NCBI GenBank assembly: GCA_023807065.1
Contig: JAJJLU010003610.1
Location: 1-45,939 of the forward strand
Direction of reading: 5' to 3'
DNA: 45,939 nt
From: Isotricha intestinalis
Lineage: Eukaryota; Ciliophora; Litostomatea; Vestibuliferida; Isotrichidae
This document shows, piece after piece, positions 27,777 to 38,723 of the stretch. Under the pieces are notes generated by a model, which did not search any database, was not told the DNA's origin, and saw nothing but the letters and a program-made list of their open reading frames with translations. The position numbers and the translations under genes are program-made. Each line of letters opens with the position of its first letter. Within the stretch, counting starts at the first letter, position 1.

Positions 27777-28760
27777 ATGAGCACTCAGGAAATTGAAAAT
27801 ATTTTAATATTAGAAAATCATTATAAAATATTAGGAATAGAAACTAATAGTAATGAATCTGAAATAAAAAAAAAATATAGAGAATTAGCAATAAAATTTC
27901 ATCCTGATAAAAATCATCATGAAAAAGCAGAAGAAGCATTCAAAGTTATAAATTTTGCATATGAAACTTTAATTAATAAAGAAAGTAGGGAAAAATATGA
28001 TAATTCTTTAAAACAGAAAATCAAAAAAAAAGATGAAGAAAATTATTCTAATTTCCATGATACTTTTAATTCTTTTAAAAAATTTAATAAAAAATATAAT
28101 GATTATTATAATGAAAATTACAATTATAATTATTATTCCTATTCTGAAAGTTATAATAAGAAAAAAAATACAAAATCCAAAAATGATGGAAATTATAATT
28201 TCCATAATTGTTATGAAAAAAATAAAAAAAGAAAAAAAAATAATATATTTTATTCAGATTATCATAGAAAAGAAATATACGATGCAATATATAATCATGA
28301 TAAAAGTGCAATAAATTGTTTATTATTTTTATTTATTGTAGTTGTTGTTCCTATATATATAACTATATCTACTTCAAATAATCTCGATATAAAATTTCAA
28401 AAAGATAGTAAGCATCAAATTAAGTATTTTACTCTTAAATATGAAATTCCTTTTTATTCAAATGAATATTTTGAGAAAAATTTTAATTTAACAATTATAA
28501 GTGAAAGAATAGAAGAAGATTATTTAGAATATATTTTAAGAAAATGTAAATTTAAACAAAAACAACTCAATGAATTAAAATATACAAAAAACATTTATAT
28601 AAAAAAACTAAATTATAATGAAATTTCTGAAATATATAGAAATGAGATTAAAAAAATTATAGAGTCAATTGATAATGAAATAAATAAAATAGATTTATCT
28701 GTTTGTAATGAATATAAAAATTTATTAGTTAAGTTTTCTAAACCAAGTAAGAATGAATAA
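27777..28760 (+). CDS. Membrane J-domain co-chaperone, DNAJB12/DNAJB14-like
   Basis: A 327-residue protein. The J domain is at residues about 14-78 (YKILGIETNSNESEIKKKYR, then AIKFHPDKN) with the HPD motif at 42-44, which stimulates Hsp70 ATPase. There is no zinc finger. A Lys/Tyr/Asn-rich linker leads to one membrane segment near residues 180-202 (CLLFLFIVVVVPIYITIS). The part after it (YFTLKYEIPFYSNEYFEK, then DYLEYILRKCKFKQKQL) matches the C-terminal DUF1977-type domain of DNAJB12/14, ER-membrane proteins that expose the J domain to the cytosol and recruit Hsp70 to membrane-protein quality control. This order of domains makes the assignment good although the linker is not glycine-rich. Confidence 0.85.
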   Translation: MSTQEIENILILENHYKILGIETNSNESEIKKKYRELAIKFHPDKNHHEKAEEAFKVINFAYETLINKESREKYDNSLKQKIKKKDEENYSNFHDTFNSFKKFNKKYNDYYNENYNYNYYSYSESYNKKKNTKSKNDGNYNFHNCYEKNKKRKKNNIFYSDYHRKEIYDAIYNHDKSAINCLLFLFIVVVVPIYITISTSNNLDIKFQKDSKHQIKYFTLKYEIPFYSNEYFEKNFNLTIISERIEEDYLEYILRKCKFKQKQLNELKYTKNIYIKKLNYNEISEIYRNEIKKIIESIDNEINKIDLSVCNEYKNLLVKFSKPSKNE

Positions 28761-28986
28761 TTTAATATTTTAATGATATTCATTGGTTTATAAATATTCA
28801 TAATATCATTTATATTTAGCGTTAGAAAATTAATAAATAATATTAATTTTAATCTCTCTTTTTAACATTAATTTTATAATATAAAAATAGATATTCCTTA
28901 AATTCAGTCAATATTCATGATATAATTTATAAAATATATAATTAATTGTTTATGATATTTAATACAATTTTTCATTATATTTTCTT

Positions 28987-29304
28987 TTAACTTCTTTTTA
29001 TATGTTTCCTAATTGTTTTTTTTCCTTTATTATTATTTACTTTATGAATAATTTTTCTTCTTCTTTTTCTTTGAATAAATTTTTCACTTGAATCAGAAAA
29101 AATCTCTATAAAATTACTTTCATCAAATGAATCTTTATCATTCAAATGAATAACATTATTATCATTATTATTGTTTTGATTAAAATAATCAGAGAGTTTT
29201 GAAAATAATAAAGAAATGTTTTTAAATTTTTTTGATAAAATTTCAATTTCATTTTTAATATTATTTTTAATATATAATTCCTTTTCTTTTAAACTATCAA
29301 TCAT
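28987..29304 (-). CDS. Small basic unknown protein
   Basis: A 105-residue protein, not recognised. The first 45 residues are predicted helical and coiled-coil-like (KEKELYIKNNIKNEIEILSK), the middle is Asn/Asp/Ser-rich and acidic, and the last 30 are strongly basic (QRKRRRKIIHKV, KKTIRKHIKRS), which could be a nuclear localisation or nucleic-acid-binding tail. Composition suggests a real small gene, but length and lack of homology leave doubt. It lies convergent with the J-protein gene and divergent from the receptor-like gene. Confidence 0.5.
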   Translation of the reverse strand: MIDSLKEKELYIKNNIKNEIEILSKKFKNISLLFSKLSDYFNQNNNNDNNVIHLNDKDSFDESNFIEIFSDSSEKFIQRKRRRKIIHKVNNNKGKKTIRKHIKRS

Positions 29305-29564
29305 TTCTTCAAATTATTTAAAAATTTATAAACAAAATAATAAAGAGAAATTTTAAATTATTTTTATTTTAAAAAATTGTGAAAATCATAAAGAGAATAT
29401 TTGTTATTATATATAAGTAATATTTATATAACTTTAATATATTAGAAATAATAAAGTAATTATTTAATTAAAGAATAAAAAATAATTCAGATTTAACATA
29501 AAAAAAATGAAAAAAAACATAGAATTATCTTTCAAAAATTATAATTAAAAATTAAATTTGAAAA

Positions 29565-31892
29565 ATGTCAATAATGGAAAAATTTCTTCAAATGGAAATA
29601 CGACAACAAATTAGATTAACTATATATATGATAAGTTTTTGTAGTACAATATTTTTTTCAGGATTATTTATATGTTATAGTTATGAAATATTAATTCAAT
29701 CATATTTTCAAGAAAAACAATATTTTTTAGACATGAAAAGTGCAGAATCATCAGGTATAATGTTTTTTCAAAATATTAATTTACTTTTATACGAAGAAAC
29801 TGTTAAATTAATGATTAATCAAGTTTTTAATTATTTTTATGCAAAACAATTTTATATTAATAATTCAATTTTTAATGATTCTTATTTAAATGAACATATA
29901 TTTTATTATAATTCTTCAAATGAATCAAATAATTCATTTTATTATTTTTCTGATGTTAATGAAGATTTGGATAAAGCTTTTAAAAATAATATTATTAAAG
30001 CTATTCCAATGATTAAAATAATTCAAAATCAAAAATCTATTATTTTTAATAATTCTTTAATGAAAGATTTTATTGTTTTTGAAAATGAATTAAATTTAGT
30101 TTTTAGTATGAATAAAAAAACAATTGAAGATATTGCTTCTCAAATTAATCACGAAAAAAAAATACTATCTTTATATAATGAATTAGTAGAAAAACATAAT
30201 AATTCTTTATTCTATTTTTTTAAATTAAAAGTTTTAAATACATTACCAATGCTAGATATTATTTTTCCAACATTAATGAAAGATTTTGAGAATTATTATA
30301 ATAAATCTTCAAAAGAAATTTTTTCTAATTATTCAAATTTATTATCAAATCTAACTAAATTCCAACCAATAATTGATTATAATATATCAAAAGTTTCATT
30401 AATTGATACTTTAAATATATCAAATATTAAAATGATAGTTGCAAATGATTTATCATATGATTATATAAATGAATTATTTGGCTTAATTTTATTATATAAA
30501 GATAAATTTATAGCAATTCCTGTTGATGAAAATGATACTTTAATAAGTGAAGCATCATGTTTTTATTTTTTATTATATCAAAACTATGTTGAACATAAAA
30601 ATATTTCCAATGAATTTATTCAAGATAATTATAATAAAATTTCAAAAGGAGTTACAAAAATTGATGATTGTTTTAATTATATAAATAAAAAAGATATTCA
30701 ATATCTTTTTGATGGTTCTAATAATAATAATGTTTATTTTTATCAAAAACAAACTTCAAATCTTTTTAATAAACTGATTTATAATAATTTTGGAATTTTA
30801 AAATATGGTTATCCTTCATATAAAAGTTTATTACTTTTTTCTCCTATTTATGTTTTTGATAATCATTTTTATGTTTATCTTATTGTAAATTTTTCAAGTA
30901 CTTATTATTTTATTGATAGATTAAAACAAGTTTTAATGAATTGTTTTTATGGAATTATCATCTTTTGTATTTTAATTTGGATATGTTTAATTATTATACT
31001 TTCTTTTATTGAAAAGAAAATTTCTTTACAAGTTATTCTACCAATTAAAAAATTAAAACAATGTATAGAAACAAAGAATATAAATGATGATAAAATTTTT
31101 GAATATCCAGAAGATAAATCAATTAATGAATTATTTCAAACTTGTAAAGAATTATTAAAAGGTGATTTATATTATAAAAAGAAGTTAATTAATAAAGAAA
31201 ATGATGATACTTATTTTAAAAATCAAAATTTAATCATTAATAATGAAATAATTTCAGATTTGATTTTAAATGATAATTTAGATAAGGTAGATCAAGATGA
31301 TATTCAATATTTTGAGAAATTTAAATATAGAGAAATAATAGAAAATAAAAAAAGAAAAATGACAAATGAGATTTTGCGAAATCGTGGAAGTATGAAAGAA
31401 AAAAAATTTAGAAAAAGTGATATTCTTCTAAATCAAGGTTTAAATAATAATAATATGAAAGATGATTTTGATGAAGAATTAAAATTATATAATTCTTTTT
31501 TTCAATTAGGTGAAATGATCTTTGATAAAAAAACAATTGAGGACTTAAAAAAAGAAAATGAAAATAATAATCTTTTTAAAAAAAACAGTCAAAAAAGTCG
31601 AGAAGAAGAAAACGAAGACGTTAATATTATACACAATAAAAAATCTATTTTATATTATTGGTATATGAATATTAAAAAAAAAAGAAATGGGAATGTCCAT
31701 ATTCATAAAAGAAAAAAATCTCTTTTTCATTTAAAAGAAACTAGTTCTTTTCAAGAAAGAAAATTGATATCAACACAAGAAAAAAGAGAAAAATTAAAAA
31801 TGAGTATTGATGAGTTAAAATTATCTTTTAAAAAAGAAAATAATTTAAATGAAATTAATACATCAAAACATAAATTAGATTTTGACGATTGA
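29565..31892 (+). CDS. Two-pass membrane sensor-like protein (HAMP-like linker)
   Basis: A 775-residue protein with a receptor-like layout. TM1 is near residues 17-38 (IRLTIYMISFCSTIFFSGLF). A large outside domain of about 420 residues follows, rich in N-x-S/T glycosylation sites, with an IFSPIYVFDNHFYVYLIVNF-like end that recalls the last strands of Cache domains. TM2 is near 461-485 (YGIIIFCILIWICLIIILSF). Directly after it, ISLQVILPIKKLKQCIETKN fits the Pro-containing first helix of a HAMP signalling linker. The cytosolic tail (about 240 residues) is Lys/Glu/Asn-rich without a recognised kinase or cyclase. Ciliates have families of such proteins; ligand and output are unknown. It ends in TGA. 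Confidence 0.6.
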   Translation: MSIMEKFLQMEIRQQIRLTIYMISFCSTIFFSGLFICYSYEILIQSYFQEKQYFLDMKSAESSGIMFFQNINLLLYEETVKLMINQVFNYFYAKQFYINNSIFNDSYLNEHIFYYNSSNESNNSFYYFSDVNEDLDKAFKNNIIKAIPMIKIIQNQKSIIFNNSLMKDFIVFENELNLVFSMNKKTIEDIASQINHEKKILSLYNELVEKHNNSLFYFFKLKVLNTLPMLDIIFPTLMKDFENYYNKSSKEIFSNYSNLLSNLTKFQPIIDYNISKVSLIDTLNISNIKMIVANDLSYDYINELFGLILLYKDKFIAIPVDENDTLISEASCFYFLLYQNYVEHKNISNEFIQDNYNKISKGVTKIDDCFNYINKKDIQYLFDGSNNNNVYFYQKQTSNLFNKLIYNNFGILKYGYPSYKSLLLFSPIYVFDNHFYVYLIVNFSSTYYFIDRLKQVLMNCFYGIIIFCILIWICLIIILSFIEKKISLQVILPIKKLKQCIETKNINDDKIFEYPEDKSINELFQTCKELLKGDLYYKKKLINKENDDTYFKNQNLIINNEIISDLILNDNLDKVDQDDIQYFEKFKYREIIENKKRKMTNEILRNRGSMKEKKFRKSDILLNQGLNNNNMKDDFDEELKLYNSFFQLGEMIFDKKTIEDLKKENENNNLFKKNSQKSREEENEDVNIIHNKKSILYYWYMNIKKKRNGNVHIHKRKKSLFHLKETSSFQERKLISTQEKREKLKMSIDELKLSFKKENNLNEINTSKHKLDFDD

Positions 31893-32256
31893 TATATTTT
31901 ATTGTTTAATATAGTATTTAAAATATATAATAATATATTGTCTTTATATAATATTACCTTTAAATATAATTTAATTCATATAATAATTTAAGTGTGATTT
32001 AATAAACTATTTTAAAATCTTTTATTTTTTTAAAAAACATTTGAAAAATTTATATATATTATATAGATTTATAAATTTTTAATATTGTTTAAATAATTGT
32101 TAAATATTTTATTATAATACTTGATTTAATATCTACAAAGGAAATTCAGATTAAAAAAATTTACTATAGAATAAGGATTCAAAATTAAATACAATAAAAA
32201 AATAATTGATTCTATACATTAAATACTGTATAATAAATTCTTTTAGATTTGAGAAA
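31893..32256. other. Intergenic, no feature seen
   Basis: A 364-bp A+T-rich gap between the convergent ends of the receptor-like gene and the small gene at 32257. Nothing distinctive was seen. Confidence 0.5.
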
Positions 32257-32553
32257 TTAATAAATTATACAGCCAAGACAATTTTGTTCTTTAGGTATAT
32301 AAACTGAATTCTTTTTATTCATTTTAATTAAATTTTCTCTAATTGTTAAATTTGAAATTGAATTTCTTTTATTTTCTTTTTTATAACTTTCAATTTTAAC
32401 TATAGAAATTGTTCTATTAAAAGATACTTTCTTATTTTTGTTTTTCTTTTCGTAAGAAATAAAGGAATTATTTAGAGATTGAATTTCAGTAAAGTTTGTA
32501 TCAAAACTTTCATTTAATTTTGAACCACTTCCTTTTTTGTTTTGATTATTCAT
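32257..32553 (-). CDS. Small unknown protein with Cys-pair C-terminus
   Basis: A 98-residue protein, not recognised, Lys/Asn/Ser-rich and probably disordered. It contains a basic Ser/Thr stretch (KKVSFNRTISIVKIESYKK) that offers phosphorylation sites. The last seven residues are CLGCIIY: Cys95 four from the end makes a CaaX-like box (C-I-I-Y), and Cys92 would be a neighbouring palmitoylation site. Tyr is an unusual last residue for a prenylated protein, so lipidation is a guess. The start of this gene lies 83 bp after the end of the carboxypeptidase gene on the same strand. Confidence 0.5.
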   Translation of the reverse strand: MNNQNKKGSGSKLNESFDTNFTEIQSLNNSFISYEKKNKNKKVSFNRTISIVKIESYKKENKRNSISNLTIRENLIKMNKKNSVYIPKEQNCLGCIIY

Positions 32554-32636
32554 TTTTTTTATATATTTTCACTGATTTAAAAACCAATAATATTAATTAG
32601 AAATTTAATAATATATGAAAAAATAAAATTATTAAT

Positions 32637-35453
32637 TTATATATTTTTATTTTGTCTATCAAAAGATTGTTGATTAATATTATTAATTGAATATGAATTA
32701 TGATTATAAGAATAAATTTGAAAAGGAGATTTAATTTGAAAAGCATTTGATAAAGATTTAAAAGTACAATCTAAAATATCATTATTTAAACTATTAATAT
32801 TATTATCTTTTTTTTTTCCAATATTAAATAAGGTATTTCCAATTTTCTTCCTAGAATTTTCATTAATTAATTTTGGTTTAGGAATAGAACTATATTCTCT
32901 TGCACTTTTCTTAATAATTCCATTTCCAAATTTTTCAATAACATAATCAGTAGTTACTACACTTGTATGATAAACATTATTATTATCATTTTTTGGACTT
33001 AAAATAGTAAATGAACCAATAAAATAAGACCAATGCATTCTAAAAAAAACTTCTTCAGTTTGAGTTTGAGAATTTATTTTCCTTATTTCATTTTGATTAT
33101 TTTTATTTTTCCTTTTGTAACTATTTAAATCTTTAATATTTATTGTACCTTGAGAAGGCGCAGTTATTGATATATCTAATATTTTTTTCTTATATTGTGT
33201 TGCACTTAAAAGACTTTGTCTTTTTGATATGAAAATTTTTTTTTTTTTTGAATCTGAAGAAGTATATGAAACTTTAGGTAAATTAATATTTAAAGAATTA
33301 TTATTATTATTATGAATATTTGAATTTAAAATATTTATATTTCCATTAGTATTATTTATATTATTTTCATTTAGACTTATATCAGAAACTAGTACAATTT
33401 TTTTATTATAGAATCTATCACTTTTTCTTTTTTTATTTAATCCTTTAATTTTTAATTTTACTGATATTAATTTTTTTATTTCTTCAATATCAAGATTATC
33501 TCCACTAGGATCACTTTCACTATTACTTTCATTTGAACTTAAACTATCATAATCTTCATCATTTTCTTTTTCTTTTTTTTCAATATCATTATATTCTTTT
33601 TTATCAATATATTCTTTAAATTCTTTTTCAATAGTATTTAAATTAATTTCAATATTATTATTCAATTTAGGATATTTTTTATTTATTATTTTAATTCCAT
33701 TTTTTATATTATTATGATAATTTAAATATAAAATCCCAAGACAAATATCTTTTCCAATATTAGTTAATTTATCAATATTAAGATATTGATTTGCATATTT
33801 CCCATTCACACAACCAAAATAAGAAGTTTCTAAAGTAAATATATTTTCAATATTTAATTCATTAAATAAATGAATTCTCCCAGTTCCTCTTTTATATTTA
33901 GGCATTTTAAAAATAGATTTATTAAAATTAATAATATCATTAATTTTTCCACAAGTAAAAGGAAAAAATTTACAAGCTTGATAATCATCATCAATATAAT
34001 TACCATAAAAAAAGGAATTAAAAGCACCAAAATGACCATGAAAATCAATAATACATTCGATATCAATTTTTTGTTTTAAATTTAATATTAATTTTTTTGC
34101 ATAATAAATTTCAGGATGTAATATTTCATCAGGATTAATCCATCTTCTATTTAAATCACAACCAGCAAAAGAAGTTCTTGTATTTCCAGAAATAACTCCA
34201 TCAACATTAATCATTGGTATAATTTTAAATATATATTTATCTCTTAAATATTTAGCTTCTTCACAATCACTTAATAAAAAATCTATTGCTCCTTTTATTT
34301 TCCATGAACCTACCGTTTCACTTGGATGTTGTCTTGCTATTAATATTATTCCTTTTTTCTTATTTAATTCTTTATTATAATTTAATATATCTGAATTATT
34401 TATTGTTATATATTCTATATCATTTCCTCCTAAAGTTTCACATAATTTTTTCCTGTGAAAAAAAGGATATTTATTATTTTCATATTTTGTATAATAATTT
34501 AAATCATTCATTAAATCTGTATATGTATAAGGAATACAATTTGCAAAATAAACTTCATCATTATCATATTTGGAAGTATAATTAAATGATAATGTATGAT
34601 AATTTTGTCGATTTCCTTTATTTAATCTATATAAATTATTTTTATAATATAATACTTTCTCTTCTGTATGATGCCAAGATATTTTTTCATTTATATCTTT
34701 TTTTCTTGAATAAACCCATATTTTTATTCCATAACAATACTTTGTTGTTTTTCTTAACATATTCATTATTGAAAAATTTACTGTTTGACCTTTTTTTAAA
34801 TTATTTACTCTAAAATAAAACCATTGAGTATAACCTTTTGAATTAGTATCATTATGTAAAAAAAGTTGATATTTATCTATTTTTTCTATATTATTTTCAT
34901 CTGTTGATTTTTCGGTTAAATATACTAATTGTAAATTTCCACTTTCAAATTTACTTTCAAAAATTAATGTTTCATTTATATTAAATCCATTATTTATTAT
35001 TAAATTTTCTGTGTTAAATCCATTATCTTTTTTTCTTTTTTTATGTCTATTTTTTTTCATTTCTCTTTCATATTCTTTTAAATTTACTATATTATCAATT
35101 GTAACCTTTCCTTCTTCATTATAATTTTCCTTTATATATACTAATTTTTTTAACATTTTAATTGAATTAATATATAAATCTAAAACATGTTCTTGAAAAG
35201 GGATTTTTATTTTATCCTTTTTTTCTAAAACAAAAGTTTCTTCTTTTTCATTCTTATAATTGTTAAATGGAGGAATTTCTATAAATGAATAATTTTTACC
35301 AAATTTTGGAGGATTTATAGGAATAACTTGTCTCTCAATTAAAGGATCTGGAGGCCTAATAAAATGTTGTCTTTGAGATAAATAATTTAATTTATTTAAT
35401 CTTATTGTTTGTTTTGGAAAAAAACTATATAATGATTTTAAGGGATGAGCCAT
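32637..35453 (-). CDS. Cytosolic carboxypeptidase (CCP/AGBL, M14D family)
   Basis: A 938-residue zinc carboxypeptidase of the family that trims Glu chains and C-terminal residues from tubulin. The CCP-specific N-terminal beta domain is at about 165-280 (ESKFESGNLQLVYL, then KGYTQWFYFRVNNLKKGQTV). The catalytic domain follows: HPSE with zinc ligands H376 and E379, NVDGVISGNTRTSFAGCDLN with the substrate-binding Asn-Arg pair just after (NRRW), third ligand H472 in DFHGH, and catalytic E542 in TLETSYFG. The layout is nearest AGBL2/AGBL3 (CCP2/3). Beyond residue 600 there is a long Asn/Lys/Ser-rich tail ending with SFDRQNKNI. All catalytic residues are present. Such enzymes control ciliary microtubule modification. 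Confidence 0.93.
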   Translation of the reverse strand: MAHPLKSLYSFFPKQTIRLNKLNYLSQRQHFIRPPDPLIERQVIPINPPKFGKNYSFIEIPPFNNYKNEKEETFVLEKKDKIKIPFQEHVLDLYINSIKMLKKLVYIKENYNEEGKVTIDNIVNLKEYEREMKKNRHKKRKKDNGFNTENLIINNGFNINETLIFESKFESGNLQLVYLTEKSTDENNIEKIDKYQLFLHNDTNSKGYTQWFYFRVNNLKKGQTVNFSIMNMLRKTTKYCYGIKIWVYSRKKDINEKISWHHTEEKVLYYKNNLYRLNKGNRQNYHTLSFNYTSKYDNDEVYFANCIPYTYTDLMNDLNYYTKYENNKYPFFHRKKLCETLGGNDIEYITINNSDILNYNKELNKKKGIILIARQHPSETVGSWKIKGAIDFLLSDCEEAKYLRDKYIFKIIPMINVDGVISGNTRTSFAGCDLNRRWINPDEILHPEIYYAKKLILNLKQKIDIECIIDFHGHFGAFNSFFYGNYIDDDYQACKFFPFTCGKINDIINFNKSIFKMPKYKRGTGRIHLFNELNIENIFTLETSYFGCVNGKYANQYLNIDKLTNIGKDICLGILYLNYHNNIKNGIKIINKKYPKLNNNIEINLNTIEKEFKEYIDKKEYNDIEKKEKENDEDYDSLSSNESNSESDPSGDNLDIEEIKKLISVKLKIKGLNKKRKSDRFYNKKIVLVSDISLNENNINNTNGNINILNSNIHNNNNNSLNINLPKVSYTSSDSKKKKIFISKRQSLLSATQYKKKILDISITAPSQGTINIKDLNSYKRKNKNNQNEIRKINSQTQTEEVFFRMHWSYFIGSFTILSPKNDNNNVYHTSVVTTDYVIEKFGNGIIKKSAREYSSIPKPKLINENSRKKIGNTLFNIGKKKDNNINSLNNDILDCTFKSLSNAFQIKSPFQIYSYNHNSYSINNINQQSFDRQNKNI

Positions 35454-35702
35454 AAATATAATTTTATTAAATTATTTACTAATTATTTTATTTAAATTTT
35501 AGAAATATGATTTACTAATTCAAACCAAATTTTTTTTATTATTGAAAATTGATATTTTTGTTTGTTGAATATTAAGTTTGAAGTATATTATACAAATAAT
35601 TTATTTATTAAAATAATATAAAATAGTATTAAAAACATTAGTAAATTAATTTTTTATAACAAAAAAAAAACAATTTAAAAATAATTAAAATTTTTATTTA
35701 TA

Positions 35703-38525
35703 TTAACTTTTTTTAGGAACTCTTTTTTTTTCATATTTCTTAATAATATTAGCATTATTATTTCTTTGAAACATTAAATTATTATTATAATTCTTTTCAA
35801 ATTGTTCTTGTCTTTCTTCATTTCTTTCTTCAAACTCTTTAATAATATCTTGACTAGTAATAATATTATTTTCATTTATATTACTTGAATATTTTTTTCT
35901 ATTAATAACTTCAGTTTGAAAAGTATTATTTTTATAAATACCATGAATTTCACTTTTATTATTATTATGTCCAGAAGCATCAATAGAATATTTTAAACTT
36001 TTATTAAAAAAAGTATTTTTATGATTTTTATTATCATTTCCTATCAAATGACCTAATAATTCTTTATCTTCATCATCAACATTACCAAAAAAATCATTAT
36101 TATTAAAAAGTTCATCAACATGATAATCATTAATATTTGCTTTTGATTTTTTAACTTTTAAAATATTTCTTTGGCTTTTACTTATTTTATTTTGTTCTTC
36201 TTTATTACTTGATACAAAATCTCTATAATCATATTTTCCTAATTCATTCCAAGTAAATTTATCTACTTTTCCACTTTCATAATCTTGCTTATTTTTTAAT
36301 ATTTTAATATATGATTTTGTCTTTTTTTCACTTAAAATTTTTAATGGTAATGTTTCATTATTATTTAATTTATTTTTTTGTTTTTTTAAAGAAAGATTTT
36401 TTTTTTCTTTTTCTTCTTTTAATTTTTTTTCTAATTCTCTTTCTTCATATAATCTTTCTAAAATTTCTCTTTTTTCTTTTGCATAATTTTCCTTTTTCTT
36501 TTTTAATAAAATATCTTTATTATTTCTTCTTGTTATTCTAAAATCAATTGAATCATGAATTGAAAAAGGAAGAACAAAACCAATCATTTTTTTTCTATAT
36601 AATTTAACAAAATCAATTTCTAAATATAAATAAAATTCTTCAAGTAAAGTTTCTTTAGTTTTATTTTTTAAAATTTCTAATTGTTGAAAATATTTATTTA
36701 AAGTATCAATTAATTCTTCTCTTGAATAAAGATTTAAAGATCTTTTTCTTTTATTTGTTGTAATTGTAGTTGTTATTTCAGTTATTATTTTATTTCCTTT
36801 TCTATAATCTTTTTTAGATACATCTTCTTTGCTATTTATTACTTCTGATTTTTCTATATTATTTATATCTTCTTCTTTTATAGAATTTTTAGAATTTAAT
36901 GTTTTTGTTTGTTCTTCATTATTTTCTTCTTCTGTTTTATTTTCTTGAATAATATTATTATTTTCTTCTTTTTTTTCTTCATTATTTTCAATATTTTCAT
37001 TATTATTATTTTCTTCATTTTTTTCTTCTAAGTTAAAATTATAATTTTCTTTTTTTTCTTCATCTTCTAATTCTTCATTTTCTCTTTCCAAAATTGCTTT
37101 TTCAGAAGTTTTTTTCACAATTTCTTCTTTACTTTTTTTTTCTTCTTCATTTATTTCTTTTAATCTTAATTTACATAATTTAATTCTTTTTTCAATACCA
37201 TTAATTTTTTCATCATTTACAGAAATAGAAAGATTTTGAACAGCAATTAAAAACCCATTAAGATCCATATTTTTACTATCTTTTGTATTTTTTCTAAATA
37301 TTTCAATTAATTTTTCTTTTTTAACTAAAACTTTAAATTCAACACAAAATTTTAAAAATTCACTTAAATTTAAATTTTCTTCATTTTTATGTAAAATTGT
37401 AAAAGTAACATTACTAGAACCAATTAAATTATGTTGTCTACTATAAAAATAAAATATTTCTGTTAAAGCATTTTTCCTTAATTGTTCTTTTGTTGGTTTT
37501 GAATATAAAGTTATTAATTTACTTTTATTAGTTGTATTATAATTATTATTATTATTATTAAAATTAGATGATGTTATTATTGAAGTACTATTATCTTGAA
37601 GATTATTTCTTAAACTTGAAATATTATTATGTAACATTACTTTCTTAGTTTTTAATTTTTGAATCATATCCATAATATATGAAGTATTTTCTCTATTTTT
37701 ATTTTTTTCATAAAGAATATTTTCAAATAATTTAATTTGTTCTTCAACATTCATTTCTTCATATAAAAAAGCTTTTATTTTACCATTTTTTTCTTCAATT
37801 GGATCATATTTTTCTAAAATTGATATTTTTTTTATAATTTCAGCATCAAATAATTTTCCTAAATCATCATTCAATTCATCATTTAAAGAAACTAAAGAAA
37901 TATTTATATTTTTTTCTATATAATCTGCAATTAATAAAGGTATTACTTCACAATATATATATCTATTTGAATTTAATACTTCTATATCATTTTCAGAAAC
38001 AATATAAACAATACCATTAATATCTAATTCAACATTATTTTTTTTAATATCTTCATTTGTTTTAATTAGATTTCCTCTTTTATCATATAAAGTTAGTTTT
38101 TTTTCTGTTTCATCGTCTTTTCTAGCTAAATCTATTTCTTTTTTAATTTGAATTTCTTTCATTTTTTTTTCATAAAAAATAAAATTATATTCATTTACTT
38201 TTTTCTTTGCATATTCACATAAATCATCAATTATTTTTTCTGAATTTTTTCTCATTGAAGTTGTCATTAAATCTCCTGTAATTAAATCATTATAATTATT
38301 TGAAGTTATAGGAAAAAATTGAGTTATTTTCATTATATTTAAGATAACTTCATTTATATTATTTACACCAATTACTGTTAAATGAATTGAACTTTGCCTA
38401 TATTGATTATAAATTTGAGATATTTGATTTTTGTAAATCTCAAATTTTTTTTTTAAAATATATAATGAACGTTGTTTAATTAAATGTTGTATTTCTGATT
38501 TTCCTAATTCGATTGAATAAGACAT
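35703..38525 (-). CDS. Coiled-coil protein with EF-hand-like region
   Basis: A 940-residue protein that I cannot name. Residues 1-290 look folded and helical (HLTVIGVNNINEVILNIMK, then VYIVSENDIEVLNSNRYIY). At about 375-440 there is a pair of helix-loop-helix units (NLSEFLKFCVEFKVLV, then DSKNMDLNGFLIAVQNL) like a degenerate EF-hand pair; the second loop keeps D-x-K/N-x-M-D-L-N spacing, the first has lost its acidic ligands. Long Glu/Lys/Asn coiled coil follows (about 450-580 and 690-750), with the end disordered. Proteins of this layout are frequent in the ciliate cytoskeleton, but this is an inference from layout only. Its 3' end lies 249 bp from the start of the carboxypeptidase gene on the same strand. 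Confidence 0.65.
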   Translation of the reverse strand: MSYSIELGKSEIQHLIKQRSLYILKKKFEIYKNQISQIYNQYRQSSIHLTVIGVNNINEVILNIMKITQFFPITSNNYNDLITGDLMTTSMRKNSEKIIDDLCEYAKKKVNEYNFIFYEKKMKEIQIKKEIDLARKDDETEKKLTLYDKRGNLIKTNEDIKKNNVELDINGIVYIVSENDIEVLNSNRYIYCEVIPLLIADYIEKNINISLVSLNDELNDDLGKLFDAEIIKKISILEKYDPIEEKNGKIKAFLYEEMNVEEQIKLFENILYEKNKNRENTSYIMDMIQKLKTKKVMLHNNISSLRNNLQDNSTSIITSSNFNNNNNNYNTTNKSKLITLYSKPTKEQLRKNALTEIFYFYSRQHNLIGSSNVTFTILHKNEENLNLSEFLKFCVEFKVLVKKEKLIEIFRKNTKDSKNMDLNGFLIAVQNLSISVNDEKINGIEKRIKLCKLRLKEINEEEKKSKEEIVKKTSEKAILERENEELEDEEKKENYNFNLEEKNEENNNNENIENNEEKKEENNNIIQENKTEEENNEEQTKTLNSKNSIKEEDINNIEKSEVINSKEDVSKKDYRKGNKIITEITTTITTNKRKRSLNLYSREELIDTLNKYFQQLEILKNKTKETLLEEFYLYLEIDFVKLYRKKMIGFVLPFSIHDSIDFRITRRNNKDILLKKKKENYAKEKREILERLYEERELEKKLKEEKEKKNLSLKKQKNKLNNNETLPLKILSEKKTKSYIKILKNKQDYESGKVDKFTWNELGKYDYRDFVSSNKEEQNKISKSQRNILKVKKSKANINDYHVDELFNNNDFFGNVDDEDKELLGHLIGNDNKNHKNTFFNKSLKYSIDASGHNNNKSEIHGIYKNNTFQTEVINRKKYSSNINENNIITSQDIIKEFEERNEERQEQFEKNYNNNLMFQRNNNANIIKKYEKKRVPKKS

Positions 38526-38723
38526 TTTTCAGTTTTTTTTACAATATAAAAATAATTCCCAAAAAATAATAAATTAAAAACAAAAATTAAATTTTTCCCT
38601 TATCAATAAAACAATCCGCGAAAAACCTAATAAAAAATAAGTGATTTGCATAAAACATGCTTTCCTCTGGCTTTCTTTATAGATAATACCAATACTAGTT
38701 AAGCTAAGACAACTAAATTTTTA

